Origin: Alteromonadaceae bacterium
GTDB lineage: Bacteria > Pseudomonadota > Gammaproteobacteria > Pseudomonadales > Oleiphilaceae
NCBI GenBank assembly: GCA_013393545.1
Contig: JABXHG010000585.1
Coordinates: 1 to 28,047, forward strand
DNA: 28,047 nt
Direction of reading: 5' to 3'
Part shown: positions 9,456 through 16,330 of the stretch, piece after piece
How positions within the stretch are numbered: position 1 is the stretch's first letter
How the letters are laid out: each line of letters begins with the position of its first letter
Notes under the pieces: model-generated
Database searches by the model: none
The model's input: the letters and a program-made list of their open reading frames with translations, nothing else
Told to the model about the DNA's origin: nothing
Made by a program: the position numbers and the translations under genes

Positions 9456-9588
9456 TCTACAATAAACCGGCTCGGCCCTTTATTCAAAAATAATCTATCT
9501 ATAGCTCTATTAGTTTTAAGTAAAGGTGAAGAAAACCCAGCCGCAAAAACGCTTGCCGGCCGGGACAGGACTAACTGGACGAGACTTT

Positions 9589-10188
9589 TCAGTGATCGTC
9601 GGGGTTTTCGTAGCCGGTGATCATCGGCTTGATATGGCTGGTCAGGGTCTTGCCCATGGTGACCATGTACACATGGGCAATGATGAACACCAGCATGGCG
9701 AAAGCGGCACCGGTATGCACCAGCGCCACCGTTTCCAGTTCCAGGGCACCGGCCAGGGTTTCCGGCCAGTCGTTGTAGAACAGGTACAACAGGCCGGACA
9801 CCCAGATTACCGGCGTAATGCCCAACTTAAAAAACAGGTAGGCCAGGCGCTGCAGAGGATTGTGTTTGGCTTTACTGGTTTTTTTGTAAGGGTGCTCGGC
9901 GCCGGTAAAGGTGCCAATCAGATAATAGTGAATGACGGCAAACAGGCCATTACGGGTGGGAATGTACTGTCGCCACTCGCCAGTGGTGAAGTGCCAGAAG
10001 ATGGCGAACACCCACAACACAATCAACGCCCAGGCCGCCAGCGTGTGCACCTGCACGGCGGTACTGAACTTCAGCGAATCCAGCGTGCCGTGAATATTGA
10101 AGCCCGTGAACAGCAGCACGAAGATCAGCAGAGCCTGAGTCCAGTGCCAGAAGCGCTCGAAACGTTTGAAAACCATTTCACGGCTCAT
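9589..10188 (-). CDS. Membrane cytochrome b (b561 / cytochrome b/b6 domain) partner of the octahaem cytochrome
   Basis: A 199-residue integral membrane protein with about four TM helices. Histidines are placed as in the b-type subunits of formate dehydrogenase, thiosulfate reductase and NiFe-hydrogenase: RFWHWTQ in TM1, QVHTLAAW in TM2, and LVHTGAAF plus IIAHVYMVT in the last helix. It should exchange electrons with the quinone pool. Its ATG overlaps the stop of the octahaem cytochrome gene by four bases (ATGA), which implies translational coupling and a stoichiometric complex. Quinol oxidation feeding a periplasmic reductase is the likely direction; the reverse is not excluded. Confidence 0.85.
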   Translation of the reverse strand: MSREMVFKRFERFWHWTQALLIFVLLFTGFNIHGTLDSLKFSTAVQVHTLAAWALIVLWVFAIFWHFTTGEWRQYIPTRNGLFAVIHYYLIGTFTGAEHPYKKTSKAKHNPLQRLAYLFFKLGITPVIWVSGLLYLFYNDWPETLAGALELETVALVHTGAAFAMLVFIIAHVYMVTMGKTLTSHIKPMITGYENPDDH

Positions 10189-11774
10189 TTTGCGCTCCTC
10201 CCACGAAAGATCACCCGGGCGATGGCGTGCAGCAAGACGGCAAACAGCGTGGCCGCCACCAGGAACCAGCCAATCCGGTCAAGCCAGACATTGCGGTCGT
10301 GGCCCGGCATGTAGATACCGCCAATGCCCGCCAGCCGACTGTCGGCCTGGTGGCAAGAGCCGCAGCGCACCGAGTCATCCGCCGGAGCCACCATATGGGT
10401 AATCGGCCAGTGCATGGTGGTTTCAATGAAGCTGAATTCGCCACTGTAGGGCCGGCCGGACATATCCCTGGCCGCCTGCAGAGCTTTTTCCCAGCTGAAG
10501 TTGCTCCACAGGGAGGTGTCATCGGCACCGAACACGTGGGTGGCCAGCAGGGTTTCCAGTTCGGTATCAAATGGCTGCTTGCCGCGCATGATCTTGAACG
10601 GCCAGATGCGCGAGCCCGGATCGTCGGCACTGCCCTGAATGTCATTGATGGGCACCGGCGGATTGTCGATATCCAGCGGCTCGCCGGCCAGGGTGTATTC
10701 CACGGTGCCGTTAAACCAGGCGTATTCCGGCACCACGTTCTCGCCGTGGCGGAAGTCGCCTTTCTCGCTCAGATAGCTTGGATGACCGTTTTCATCCAAC
10801 TCCTTGATCGGGTTGCCGTCTTCATCCAGCCGGCCGGCGGTCGACCAGTCCCACCAGGTTTTGGTCGCCACGCCACCCCGGGCGAACGCCGGAATATGGC
10901 AGCTCTGGCACGCGAGCTTGTCCACGTGGTCGTTGATCTTGGTTTCTTCGTGAGGCTCCATGCCATGGCAGGATTCGCAGCTGGCGCGGCTCAGATCAGT
11001 ATGGCCCGGTACATCAATACCCAGCTCGTCACGGGCATTGACCTGATACCGGCTGCCGGTCACTTCGTGTCCGGAGGTGGTGTGGCAATCGGAACAGGCG
11101 AAATCCAGCCCTTCCGGCGACATGTGCACATCCACATGTTTGGGCGGGTCCACCAAAGATGAATCCAGGTCGCCGTGCTTCACTCCGTCGGCGCCACCAC
11201 CGTAGAAGTGGCAACTGCCGCAGTTTTGCCGGTCACTGGCGCCGACATTCTGGGCAATATTAGCGAGATCCGGCGGCTGCACCATTTTGCCACTGCCTTT
11301 CGGCCATTCACGCGGCTCGTAAGTGGGGTGCCCCGCCAGCGTGGGGAACTTCCAGTATTCACCGGTGGTGTCATGGCACACCAGACAATCCACGGCGTTG
11401 TCGGCCTGGGGAGGGGGCTCGTTCATGTCTTCCCAGCCATAACCCACGTGACAGGAAGTGCAGCGCGGCTCGTTGGTGACGGTCATGCCACAGAAACTGT
11501 TAATCACCTTGCTTTTGCCCAGGGTCTGGCCGGTCTGGTCATGCTCATACAGCCAGGTCCAGTGGGTCGTGCCCCGCACTTGTTCGCCCGCCTCTGTGTG
11601 GCACTCCAGACAAGCCGCCGTAACATCTTCAGCGCGCTCGAACGGCCCCTGCAGGGCTTTGAATTTACTATGGTCCGCGGTCGGCTGGGAACGGTCTGCC
11701 GCCGCTGACACCAGGCCTGAAAAGCCAATCAGCAGCAAACCGCACAAGAAGGCTTTGGCAGCTCGTTTATCCAT
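10185..11774 (-). CDS. Octahaem c-type cytochrome, tetrathionate reductase family
   Basis: 529 residues from the ATG at 11774. A start four codons upstream is possible but has no spaced ribosome-binding site. It has a signal peptide (MDKRAAKAFLCGLLLIGFSG, cleavage near VSA-AA), then eight CxxCH haem sites: CLECH 55, CTSCH 105, CLVCH 130, CGSCH 185, CSDCH 227, CESCH 266, CQSCH 289 and CGSCH 471. A C-terminal membrane helix (about 501-520) ends RVIFRGRSAK. The pattern matches the octahaem tetrathionate reductase (OTR) family, whose Shewanella member reduces tetrathionate, nitrite and hydroxylamine in vitro. The physiological substrate cannot be told from sequence. It is the first gene of a two-gene operon with cytochrome b, divergent from a DsrE-like gene. 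Confidence 0.9.
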   Translation of the reverse strand: MDKRAAKAFLCGLLLIGFSGLVSAAADRSQPTADHSKFKALQGPFERAEDVTAACLECHTEAGEQVRGTTHWTWLYEHDQTGQTLGKSKVINSFCGMTVTNEPRCTSCHVGYGWEDMNEPPPQADNAVDCLVCHDTTGEYWKFPTLAGHPTYEPREWPKGSGKMVQPPDLANIAQNVGASDRQNCGSCHFYGGGADGVKHGDLDSSLVDPPKHVDVHMSPEGLDFACSDCHTTSGHEVTGSRYQVNARDELGIDVPGHTDLSRASCESCHGMEPHEETKINDHVDKLACQSCHIPAFARGGVATKTWWDWSTAGRLDEDGNPIKELDENGHPSYLSEKGDFRHGENVVPEYAWFNGTVEYTLAGEPLDIDNPPVPINDIQGSADDPGSRIWPFKIMRGKQPFDTELETLLATHVFGADDTSLWSNFSWEKALQAARDMSGRPYSGEFSFIETTMHWPITHMVAPADDSVRCGSCHQADSRLAGIGGIYMPGHDRNVWLDRIGWFLVAATLFAVLLHAIARVIFRGRSAK

Positions 11775-11900
11775 GACGTTCACCATCTTCCGGAATATCC
11801 TTATCGTGGATTCAAAGTGTAGCTGACAAAGCGTTGTTATAAACTCGGCAAGGCCTGCGACCCTCTGTCACACCCACGTTGCCCGCATCACAACCACAAT

Positions 11901-11915
11901 AGTGACTTAGTCACT
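11901..11915. promoter_or_regulatory. Perfect 15-base palindrome in the octahaem cytochrome / dsrE divergent region
   Basis: AGTGACT-T-AGTCACT has 7-base arms around a single central base. It lies between the divergent starts at 11774 and 11983, about 70-80 bases upstream of the dsrE-like start. It does not fit FNR, CRP or LexA consensus sites. It is a strong candidate operator for a dimeric regulator controlling one or both directions. Confidence 0.5.
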
Positions 11916-11982
11916 GAACTTTCGCCCCTCGCCTCCTAATCTGAAAACCGTCAGAACAAACCCAAGGCAGGAGTAAGACGTT

Positions 11983-12447
11983 ATGATCAAAAGCATGAAA
12001 CTGTTCGCGCTGGCGCTGGTGGTTGCACTCGCCCCAATGCAAGCCATGGCCGACAACCACAAGAAAAAGACAGCCGGGAAGGGCAACCAGGTGGATGAGG
12101 TACTGGTGATCCTTTCCAGCGATTCACTGCAAACCCAGGGCATGGCCATGGTGCTGTCCAATACCATGGCTCAGAAAGGCGCCAGGGTGAATGTACTGCT
12201 GTGTGACGCAGCAGGCGACCTGGCTCTGAAATCCTACTCTTCCGACGCACTGGCTCCGAAAGACCTGACCCCGGGCAAAATGATGCGTGGCCTTATGAAA
12301 GCCGGTGGCAGCGTGAAAGTCTGTGCTCTGTACCTGCCCAACAGCGAGTACAGCAAAAACGACCTGATTGACGGTGTTGGCGTTGCCATGCCGCCGGAAA
12401 TGGCCGGCCAGATGCTGGACCGCAAGATGCGCACCTTCACTTTCTAA
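11983..12447 (+). CDS. Exported DsrE-like sulfur-relay family protein
   Basis: 154 residues with a signal peptide (MIKSMKLFALALVVALAPMQ, cleavage after AMA) and then a DsrE/DsrF-type alpha/beta domain (DEVLVILSSDSLQTQGMAMV, ARVNVLLCDAAGDLAL, KVCALYLPNSEYSKNDLIDG). Two cysteines remain in the mature part, Cys74 and Cys114, positions where DsrE relatives can carry persulfide. CAGGAG lies 9 bases before the ATG. DsrE proteins usually relay sulfane sulfur in the cytosol, so an exported one beside a multihaem reductase and near an exported rhodanese suggests periplasmic sulfur handling. Sulfur transfer itself is inferred, not shown. Confidence 0.82.
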   Translation: MIKSMKLFALALVVALAPMQAMADNHKKKTAGKGNQVDEVLVILSSDSLQTQGMAMVLSNTMAQKGARVNVLLCDAAGDLALKSYSSDALAPKDLTPGKMMRGLMKAGGSVKVCALYLPNSEYSKNDLIDGVGVAMPPEMAGQMLDRKMRTFTF

Positions 12448-12475
12448 ACCGGTGTCGCATCAAACAGCAGTATTC

Positions 12476-12503
12476 ACGCCAGCCTTCCGGGGCTGGCGTT
12501 TTT
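12476..12503 (+). terminator. Rho-independent terminator after the dsrE-like gene
   Basis: ACGCCAGCC (12476-12484), loop TTCCGG, GGCTGGCGT (12491-12499), then five T. The 9-bp stem is perfect. The anion-channel gene starts 30 bases later, so it is expressed by read-through or from its own promoter. Confidence 0.85.
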
Positions 12504-12532
12504 CATTTGGTTCCTGACAGTTGAGGCGTTTA

Positions 12533-13495
12533 ATGAACCCCGCAGATACCTCCCGCTTGCAGCACTTTCCGATCTCCTGGTTTGCCATGGTCATGGGGCT
12601 GGCCGGACTGACCATCGCCCTGCACCGGGCGGAAACCCTGTTTGGCCTGCCGATACCGGCCAGCTCCGCGACTCTGCTCATCACTATCGCGGTGTTTTTA
12701 TCCCTGGCACTGCTTTATGCCCTCAAGGCTGTGCGACACCCGTGCGCGGTCAAAGCCGAATTCAGCCACCCTATCAAGCTCAACTTCTTTCCCACCATTT
12801 CCATCGGACTGATCCTGATAAGCATTGCCTTGCTGCCGCATCACAAGCCGCTGTCGCTTGTGGTGTGGGCGACCGGCGCGGGCCTGCATCTACTATTCAC
12901 TCTCTACGTACTGTCGGCGTGGATTCACCATACCCATTTTGAGATCAGCCACATAAACCCGGCCTGGTTCATTCCCATCGTGGGTAACATCCTCGTACCC
13001 ATTGCTGGTGTGCAGCATGGCTTTGCCGAACTGGGCTGGTTCTTTTTCAGTATCGGGCTGGTGTTCTGGCTCGTGCTGCTGACCATTATTTTCTACCGGA
13101 TGTTTTTCCATCAGCCGCTGCCGGGCAAGCTGCTGCCCACCCTGTTCATACTGATTGCCCCGCCGGGCGTGGGGTTTGTGTCCTGGCTGCAACTAAACGG
13201 CGAAGTGGATGCCTTTGCCCGCATTCTCTATTACAGCGCCCTGTTCCTGACCCTGATGCTGCTGACCCAGGTGCCGCGGTTTGTAAGACTGCAGTTTTTC
13301 CTGTCCTGGTGGGCCTATTCGTTCCCCATGGCCGCCATCACCATTGCCACTCTGGGCATGTATGAAGCGCTGGATTCGGCCTTCTTTAAATGGCTGGGCG
13401 GTGCATTGCTGGTGCTTCTGGTGGTATTAATTTCGGGGCTTCTGGCGCGGACGGTAGTTGCCGTGAGCCGGCGGGAGATTTGTGTGGAGGAATAA
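12533..13495 (+). CDS. SLAC1/TDT-family anion channel or exporter
   Basis: A 320-residue polytopic membrane protein with about ten TM segments and almost no soluble domains. It matches the TehA/SLAC1/TDT family (FPTISIGLILISIALLPHH, INPAWFIPIVGNILVPIAG, WLQLNGEVDAFARILYYSA, FFLSWWAYSFPMAAITIAT). The ATG at 12533 follows GAGG; a TTG four codons earlier overlaps that site and is rejected. The family includes plant SLAC1 anion channels, E. coli TehA and the fungal sulfite exporter Ssu1. Its place between dsrE, octahaem cytochrome and rhodanese genes makes a sulfur oxyanion such as sulfite a reasonable substrate guess, but nothing in the sequence fixes the ion. Confidence 0.85.
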   Translation: MNPADTSRLQHFPISWFAMVMGLAGLTIALHRAETLFGLPIPASSATLLITIAVFLSLALLYALKAVRHPCAVKAEFSHPIKLNFFPTISIGLILISIALLPHHKPLSLVVWATGAGLHLLFTLYVLSAWIHHTHFEISHINPAWFIPIVGNILVPIAGVQHGFAELGWFFFSIGLVFWLVLLTIIFYRMFFHQPLPGKLLPTLFILIAPPGVGFVSWLQLNGEVDAFARILYYSALFLTLMLLTQVPRFVRLQFFLSWWAYSFPMAAITIATLGMYEALDSAFFKWLGGALLVLLVVLISGLLARTVVAVSRREICVEE

Positions 13496-13508
13496 AAACC
13501 AAAGTAAT

Positions 13509-13538
13509 AAAAAGGCGCCTGCTCAACACTGGCGCCTT
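13509..13538. terminator. Terminator between the anion-channel and rhodanese genes (convergent)
   Basis: AAGGCGCC (13512-13519), an 11-base loop, GGCGCCTT (13531-13538). On the minus strand it is followed by a run of five T, giving a good terminator for the rhodanese transcript. On the plus strand the T-tract is short, so it serves the anion-channel gene less well. Confidence 0.8.
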
Positions 13539-13561
13539 GTTACAGTCCGGATTGGTAGCGC

Positions 13562-14107
13562 TTACGGACGATAGATCTTTTCAGGGTTGGCCTTGAAGGT
13601 CCACGGCAGGCCGGAATTCTGCCAGCCTTCCTTCACGCGCAGGCCCTTGTATTTACCTTCTTTCACGCTGCCACCCTGGAAGCCGTTATTCACGTACTTC
13701 ACGTTGGCGAAACCACGCTCCAGCAGGTAGTCGGCGCTCGGTTTGCCACGGGAGGAACCTGAACGACACATGGTGACAATCAGGGCATCCCGGTCCAGCC
13801 CCTTGGCGGCCAATGCCTGATCCACTTCAGCCACGAAGTCAGGATTGGTATCCATGGCGAATACGCCTTTTTTGTCATTCCAGCGGGTGCGATCCACCAG
13901 CTTGAACGGAATGTTCGTGTCTACCGAATCGGTAAAGCCGATGAACATGATTTCAACGGGGTCCCGCACATCGATAAACAACACGTCATCGCCCTGTTTC
14001 TGAGTCATCTCGTAGACTTCCTCAGGGGTCATCGACAAGGCCTCTTCAGCCGGGGCCGAGGTTACGAGGCCAAACGTAAACAACGCTGATAACAATAGGA
14101 CTCTCAT
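13562..14107 (-). CDS. Exported rhodanese-domain protein (sulfurtransferase family)
   Basis: 181 residues with a cleavable signal peptide (MRVLLLSALFTFGLVTSAPA, cleavage near residue 20) and a single rhodanese domain. The substrate loop is CRSGSSR at 114-120 with the catalytic Cys114. The family CDC25-like segment DVLFIDVRDPVEIMF is present. Residues 56-90 form an insertion (DSVDTNIPFKLVDRTRWNDK region), and a C-terminal tail (GWQNSGLPWTFKANPEKIY) contacts nothing recognisable. AGGAGAG precedes the start. Rhodaneses move sulfane sulfur from thiosulfate or persulfides to thiols or cyanide; here this would occur in the periplasm. It is divergent from the cytochrome c peroxidase gene. Confidence 0.88.
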   Translation of the reverse strand: MRVLLLSALFTFGLVTSAPAEEALSMTPEEVYEMTQKQGDDVLFIDVRDPVEIMFIGFTDSVDTNIPFKLVDRTRWNDKKGVFAMDTNPDFVAEVDQALAAKGLDRDALIVTMCRSGSSRGKPSADYLLERGFANVKYVNNGFQGGSVKEGKYKGLRVKEGWQNSGLPWTFKANPEKIYRP

Positions 14108-14170
14108 TACTCTCTCCTACGCTCAATGAACTTCACATAAAGAATAACCTTATAACCCATGGCTTTACCA

Positions 14171-14287
14171 GTCGACTATTTCGCTATGGCGACTATAAGG
14201 TGCCCGCCTAGGCGAAACGACGCGACAACCGCCAAACCGCACGTTGCGAAGAGCGAACTTGATAGACGTCAATTCCATTGGCGACTA
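14171..14287. repeat. Repeated GKCGACTA motifs in the rhodanese/peroxidase divergent region
   Basis: GTCGACTA at 14171-14178, GGCGACTA at 14189-14196 and GGCGACTA at 14280-14287. Further GCGA/GCGAC words crowd 14210-14250, which differs in texture from the flanking coding DNA. The 265-base gap 14108-14372 holds no credible gene. These may be regulator half-sites, but the motif is short and the number of copies small. Confidence 0.3.
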
Positions 14288-14312
14288 GGTTGGAATACAC
14301 GTGACCAACCTG

Positions 14313-14329
14313 AACATTTTGTTAATGTT
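14313..14329. promoter_or_regulatory. Dyad upstream of the cytochrome c peroxidase gene
   Basis: AACATT-TTGTT-AATGTT, perfect 6-base arms and a 5-base centre, 43-60 bases before the peroxidase start. The AT-rich dyad sits where an operator or promoter would be expected. It does not match an FNR box (TTGAT-N4-ATCAA). Confidence 0.35.
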
Positions 14330-14372
14330 ATGCAAAAGAGAGAGCAAGCACTTCTCACAAGGAGCAAGCGAT

Positions 14373-15422
14373 ATGACCAAACACCCTCTGATCAAGGCTC
14401 TGGCGCTGGGAGCAGCTGTAGCCGCAGGGCCTGTCATGGCGAGCGAACTAATGGATCGCGCCAACAGTCAATTTGAACCCATTCCCAAGCAGCCGCCAGT
14501 TATTGATGGTAATGAACTGACTCAGGCCAAGGTTGAACTGGGCAAAATGCTGTTCTTTGAACCGCGCCTGTCTTCCAGTCATCTAATCAGCTGTAATACC
14601 TGCCACAATGTTGGCCTGGGTGGCGACGATGAGCTGCCTACTTCCATCGGTCACGGCTGGCAAAAAGGTCCGCGTAACTCCCCGACCGTATTCAATGCCG
14701 TGTTCAACGCGGCCCAGTTCTGGGACGGCCGCGCGGCTGACCTGGCCGAGCAGGCCAAGGGCCCGATACAAGCGGGCGTGGAAATGAGCAGCACGCCGGC
14801 GCGTGTGGAATCCACCCTGAAGAGCATGCCCGAGTACATTGAGCGCTTCGAAGACGCCTTCCCGAGCCAGGACGACCCGGTTACTTTCGACAACATGGCC
14901 ACCGCTATTGAAGCCTACGAGGCCACGCTGATCACGCCGGATGCACCTTTCGATCAGTACCTGCGCGGTGACGAAGACGCTCTGAGCTCGGTTGAGAAAG
15001 AAGGTCTGACCCTGTTCATGGATCGTGGTTGCACCGTCTGTCACAACGGCGTGAACCTGGGTGGTCAGGACTACTATCCGTTCGGTCTGGTTTCACGCCC
15101 AGGTGGTCAGATTCTGCCGGAAGGCGACAAAGGTCGCTTCGCCGTCACTGAAACTGCCACGGACGAGTATGTATTCCGTGCAGCGCCCCTTCGCAACATC
15201 GAGCTGACAGCACCTTACTTCCATTCCGGCGCGGTCTGGAGCCTGGAGGAAGCGGTTGCGGTCATGGGTACGGCCCAGCTGGGCACCGAGCTGAACGACA
15301 AGGACGTGGACTCCATCGTCGCCTTCCTGAAGACCCTGACCGGCACCGTTCCGGAAGTTACTTATCCGGAGCTGCCGCCGAGCACGGCCAACACGCCGAA
15401 GCCGGTGGATATGGTCCCGTAA
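14373..15422 (+). CDS. ccpA: Dihaem cytochrome c peroxidase
   Basis: A 349-residue periplasmic enzyme reducing hydrogen peroxide with electrons from small cytochromes or a HiPIP/azurin-like donor. From the ATG at 14373 (after AAGGAGCAAGCGAT) there is a signal peptide ending VMA-SE (residue 23). The low-potential haem site is CNTCH at 74-78 and the second is CTVCH at 220-224. The segment MGTAQLG, with Met298 as probable sixth ligand of the high-potential haem, is present, as is the APYFHSG motif. Length and order match bacterial CcpA/MauG-family peroxidases. An in-frame extension of 24 codons upstream would hide the signal peptide and is rejected. A strong terminator follows. Confidence 0.92.
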   Translation: MTKHPLIKALALGAAVAAGPVMASELMDRANSQFEPIPKQPPVIDGNELTQAKVELGKMLFFEPRLSSSHLISCNTCHNVGLGGDDELPTSIGHGWQKGPRNSPTVFNAVFNAAQFWDGRAADLAEQAKGPIQAGVEMSSTPARVESTLKSMPEYIERFEDAFPSQDDPVTFDNMATAIEAYEATLITPDAPFDQYLRGDEDALSSVEKEGLTLFMDRGCTVCHNGVNLGGQDYYPFGLVSRPGGQILPEGDKGRFAVTETATDEYVFRAAPLRNIELTAPYFHSGAVWSLEEAVAVMGTAQLGTELNDKDVDSIVAFLKTLTGTVPEVTYPELPPSTANTPKPVDMVP

Positions 15423-15458
15423 GAGGTTCCATAAACGGACAAACAAAACGTTCTGATC

Positions 15459-15486
15459 AGGCGCACCTCCGGGTGCGCCTTTTTTG
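15459..15486 (+). terminator. Rho-independent terminator after the cytochrome c peroxidase gene
   Basis: AGGCGCACC (15459-15467), TCCG loop, GGTGCGCCT (15472-15480) and a T-run to 15486. The stem is perfect over 9 bp. Confidence 0.92.
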
Positions 15487-15574
15487 TGTTGAGTATCCCG
15501 CGAGCATAGTCCATCTTGCGCCCGGCCAGACAACAAGGCTATCGTAAACGCTTTTCCGACGCAGACGAGGAATC

Positions 15575-16312
15575 ATGAACGCAACCATCGAGCTTCTGAA
15601 ATCCCACCGCTCCATTCGCAAATTCCAGGATCAGCCATTGCCCGACGGCCTGCTGGAAACCCTGATCAGCGCCGGCCAGTGTGCCGCAACCTCCAACCAG
15701 GTACAGGCTTACACGGTGATCCGAGTGACCGAGGCGGCCAATCGGGAAAAGCTCGCGGAACTGGCCGGCGGCCAGCCGTGGATCAAGGCCGCTTCGGAAT
15801 TCCTGGTGTTTTGCGCCGACATGAAGCGGGCTACCGAGGCCGCCGAGCGCGCCGGTGCGGATGTAGTGCGAGGCATGACCGAGCAACTGCTGGTGGCCAG
15901 CATCGATGCCGCCCTGATGGCCCAGAACGTGGCCGTGGCGGCTGAATCTGAAGAGCTGGGTATCTGCTACATTGGCGGGCTGCGCAACAACCCCGAGCAG
16001 GTCAGCGAGCTGCTAAAACTGCCGGAGCATGTGTACCCGGTGTTCGGCATGTGTATTGGCTATCCGGACCACGACCCGCAGGTAAAACCCCGCCTGCCGG
16101 TGGAAACCGTGCTAAAACAGGATTACTACGACGACAGTCAGGACAAAACCCAGGTGAATGCCTTTGACGACACCATGCACCAGTACTACCTGGAAAGAAC
16201 CGGTGGCAAGAAAGACAGCAACTGGTCACAGGAGCTCAAGCCGCTGTTTACCGACAAGCTGCGCCCCCACATGAAGGAATTCCTGGAGAAGCGCGGCTTC
16301 GGGGTGAAATAA
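15575..16312 (+). CDS. nfsA: Oxygen-insensitive NADPH nitroreductase, NfsA type
   Basis: A 245-residue flavin reductase (FMN-dependent, cytosolic) of the NfsA/FRase I group. It reduces nitroaromatics, quinones or other acceptors by two-electron steps. Family features are the N-terminal SHRSIRKFQDQPLPDGLLE (FMN phosphate arginines), SAGQCAATSNQVQAY, the mid-protein DAALMAQNVAVAAESEELG and GICYIGGLRNNPEQV, and GMCIGYPDHDPQVKPRLP. Length matches E. coli NfsA (240). AGGAATC lies just before the ATG. Terminators or converging genes flank it on both sides, so it is monocistronic. Its last codons and stop are tandemly duplicated just downstream. Confidence 0.92.
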   Translation: MNATIELLKSHRSIRKFQDQPLPDGLLETLISAGQCAATSNQVQAYTVIRVTEAANREKLAELAGGQPWIKAASEFLVFCADMKRATEAAERAGADVVRGMTEQLLVASIDAALMAQNVAVAAESEELGICYIGGLRNNPEQVSELLKLPEHVYPVFGMCIGYPDHDPQVKPRLPVETVLKQDYYDDSQDKTQVNAFDDTMHQYYLERTGGKKDSNWSQELKPLFTDKLRPHMKEFLEKRGFGVK

Positions 16313-16325
16313 AGGGTGAAGTAAA
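16302..16325. repeat. 12-base tandem duplication over the nfsA stop codon
   Basis: GGGTGAAATAAA (16302-16313) is followed directly by GGGTGAAGTAAA (16314-16325), 11 of 12 identical. The first copy holds the nfsA stop TAA. The second gives an in-frame R-V-K and another TAA. It looks like a small replication-slippage duplication that added a back-up stop in the 18-base gap to the converging lutC gene. Confidence 0.6.
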
Positions 16326-16330
16326 AGCCC

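Noticed and set aside
9478..9530. OxyR-like ATAG/CTAT elements upstream of the peroxiredoxin gene
   Set aside because: The tetramers are present but not at the 7-base spacing expected of an OxyR site.
10227..11162. Long plus-strand open frame opposite the octahaem cytochrome
   Set aside because: Antisense shadow created by high G+C codon use; the minus frame has eight haem motifs and a signal peptide.
14171..14287. GKCGACTA repeats as a CRISPR or attachment-site remnant
   Set aside because: Only three short copies at unequal spacing, with no spacer-repeat periodicity, integrase or tRNA nearby.
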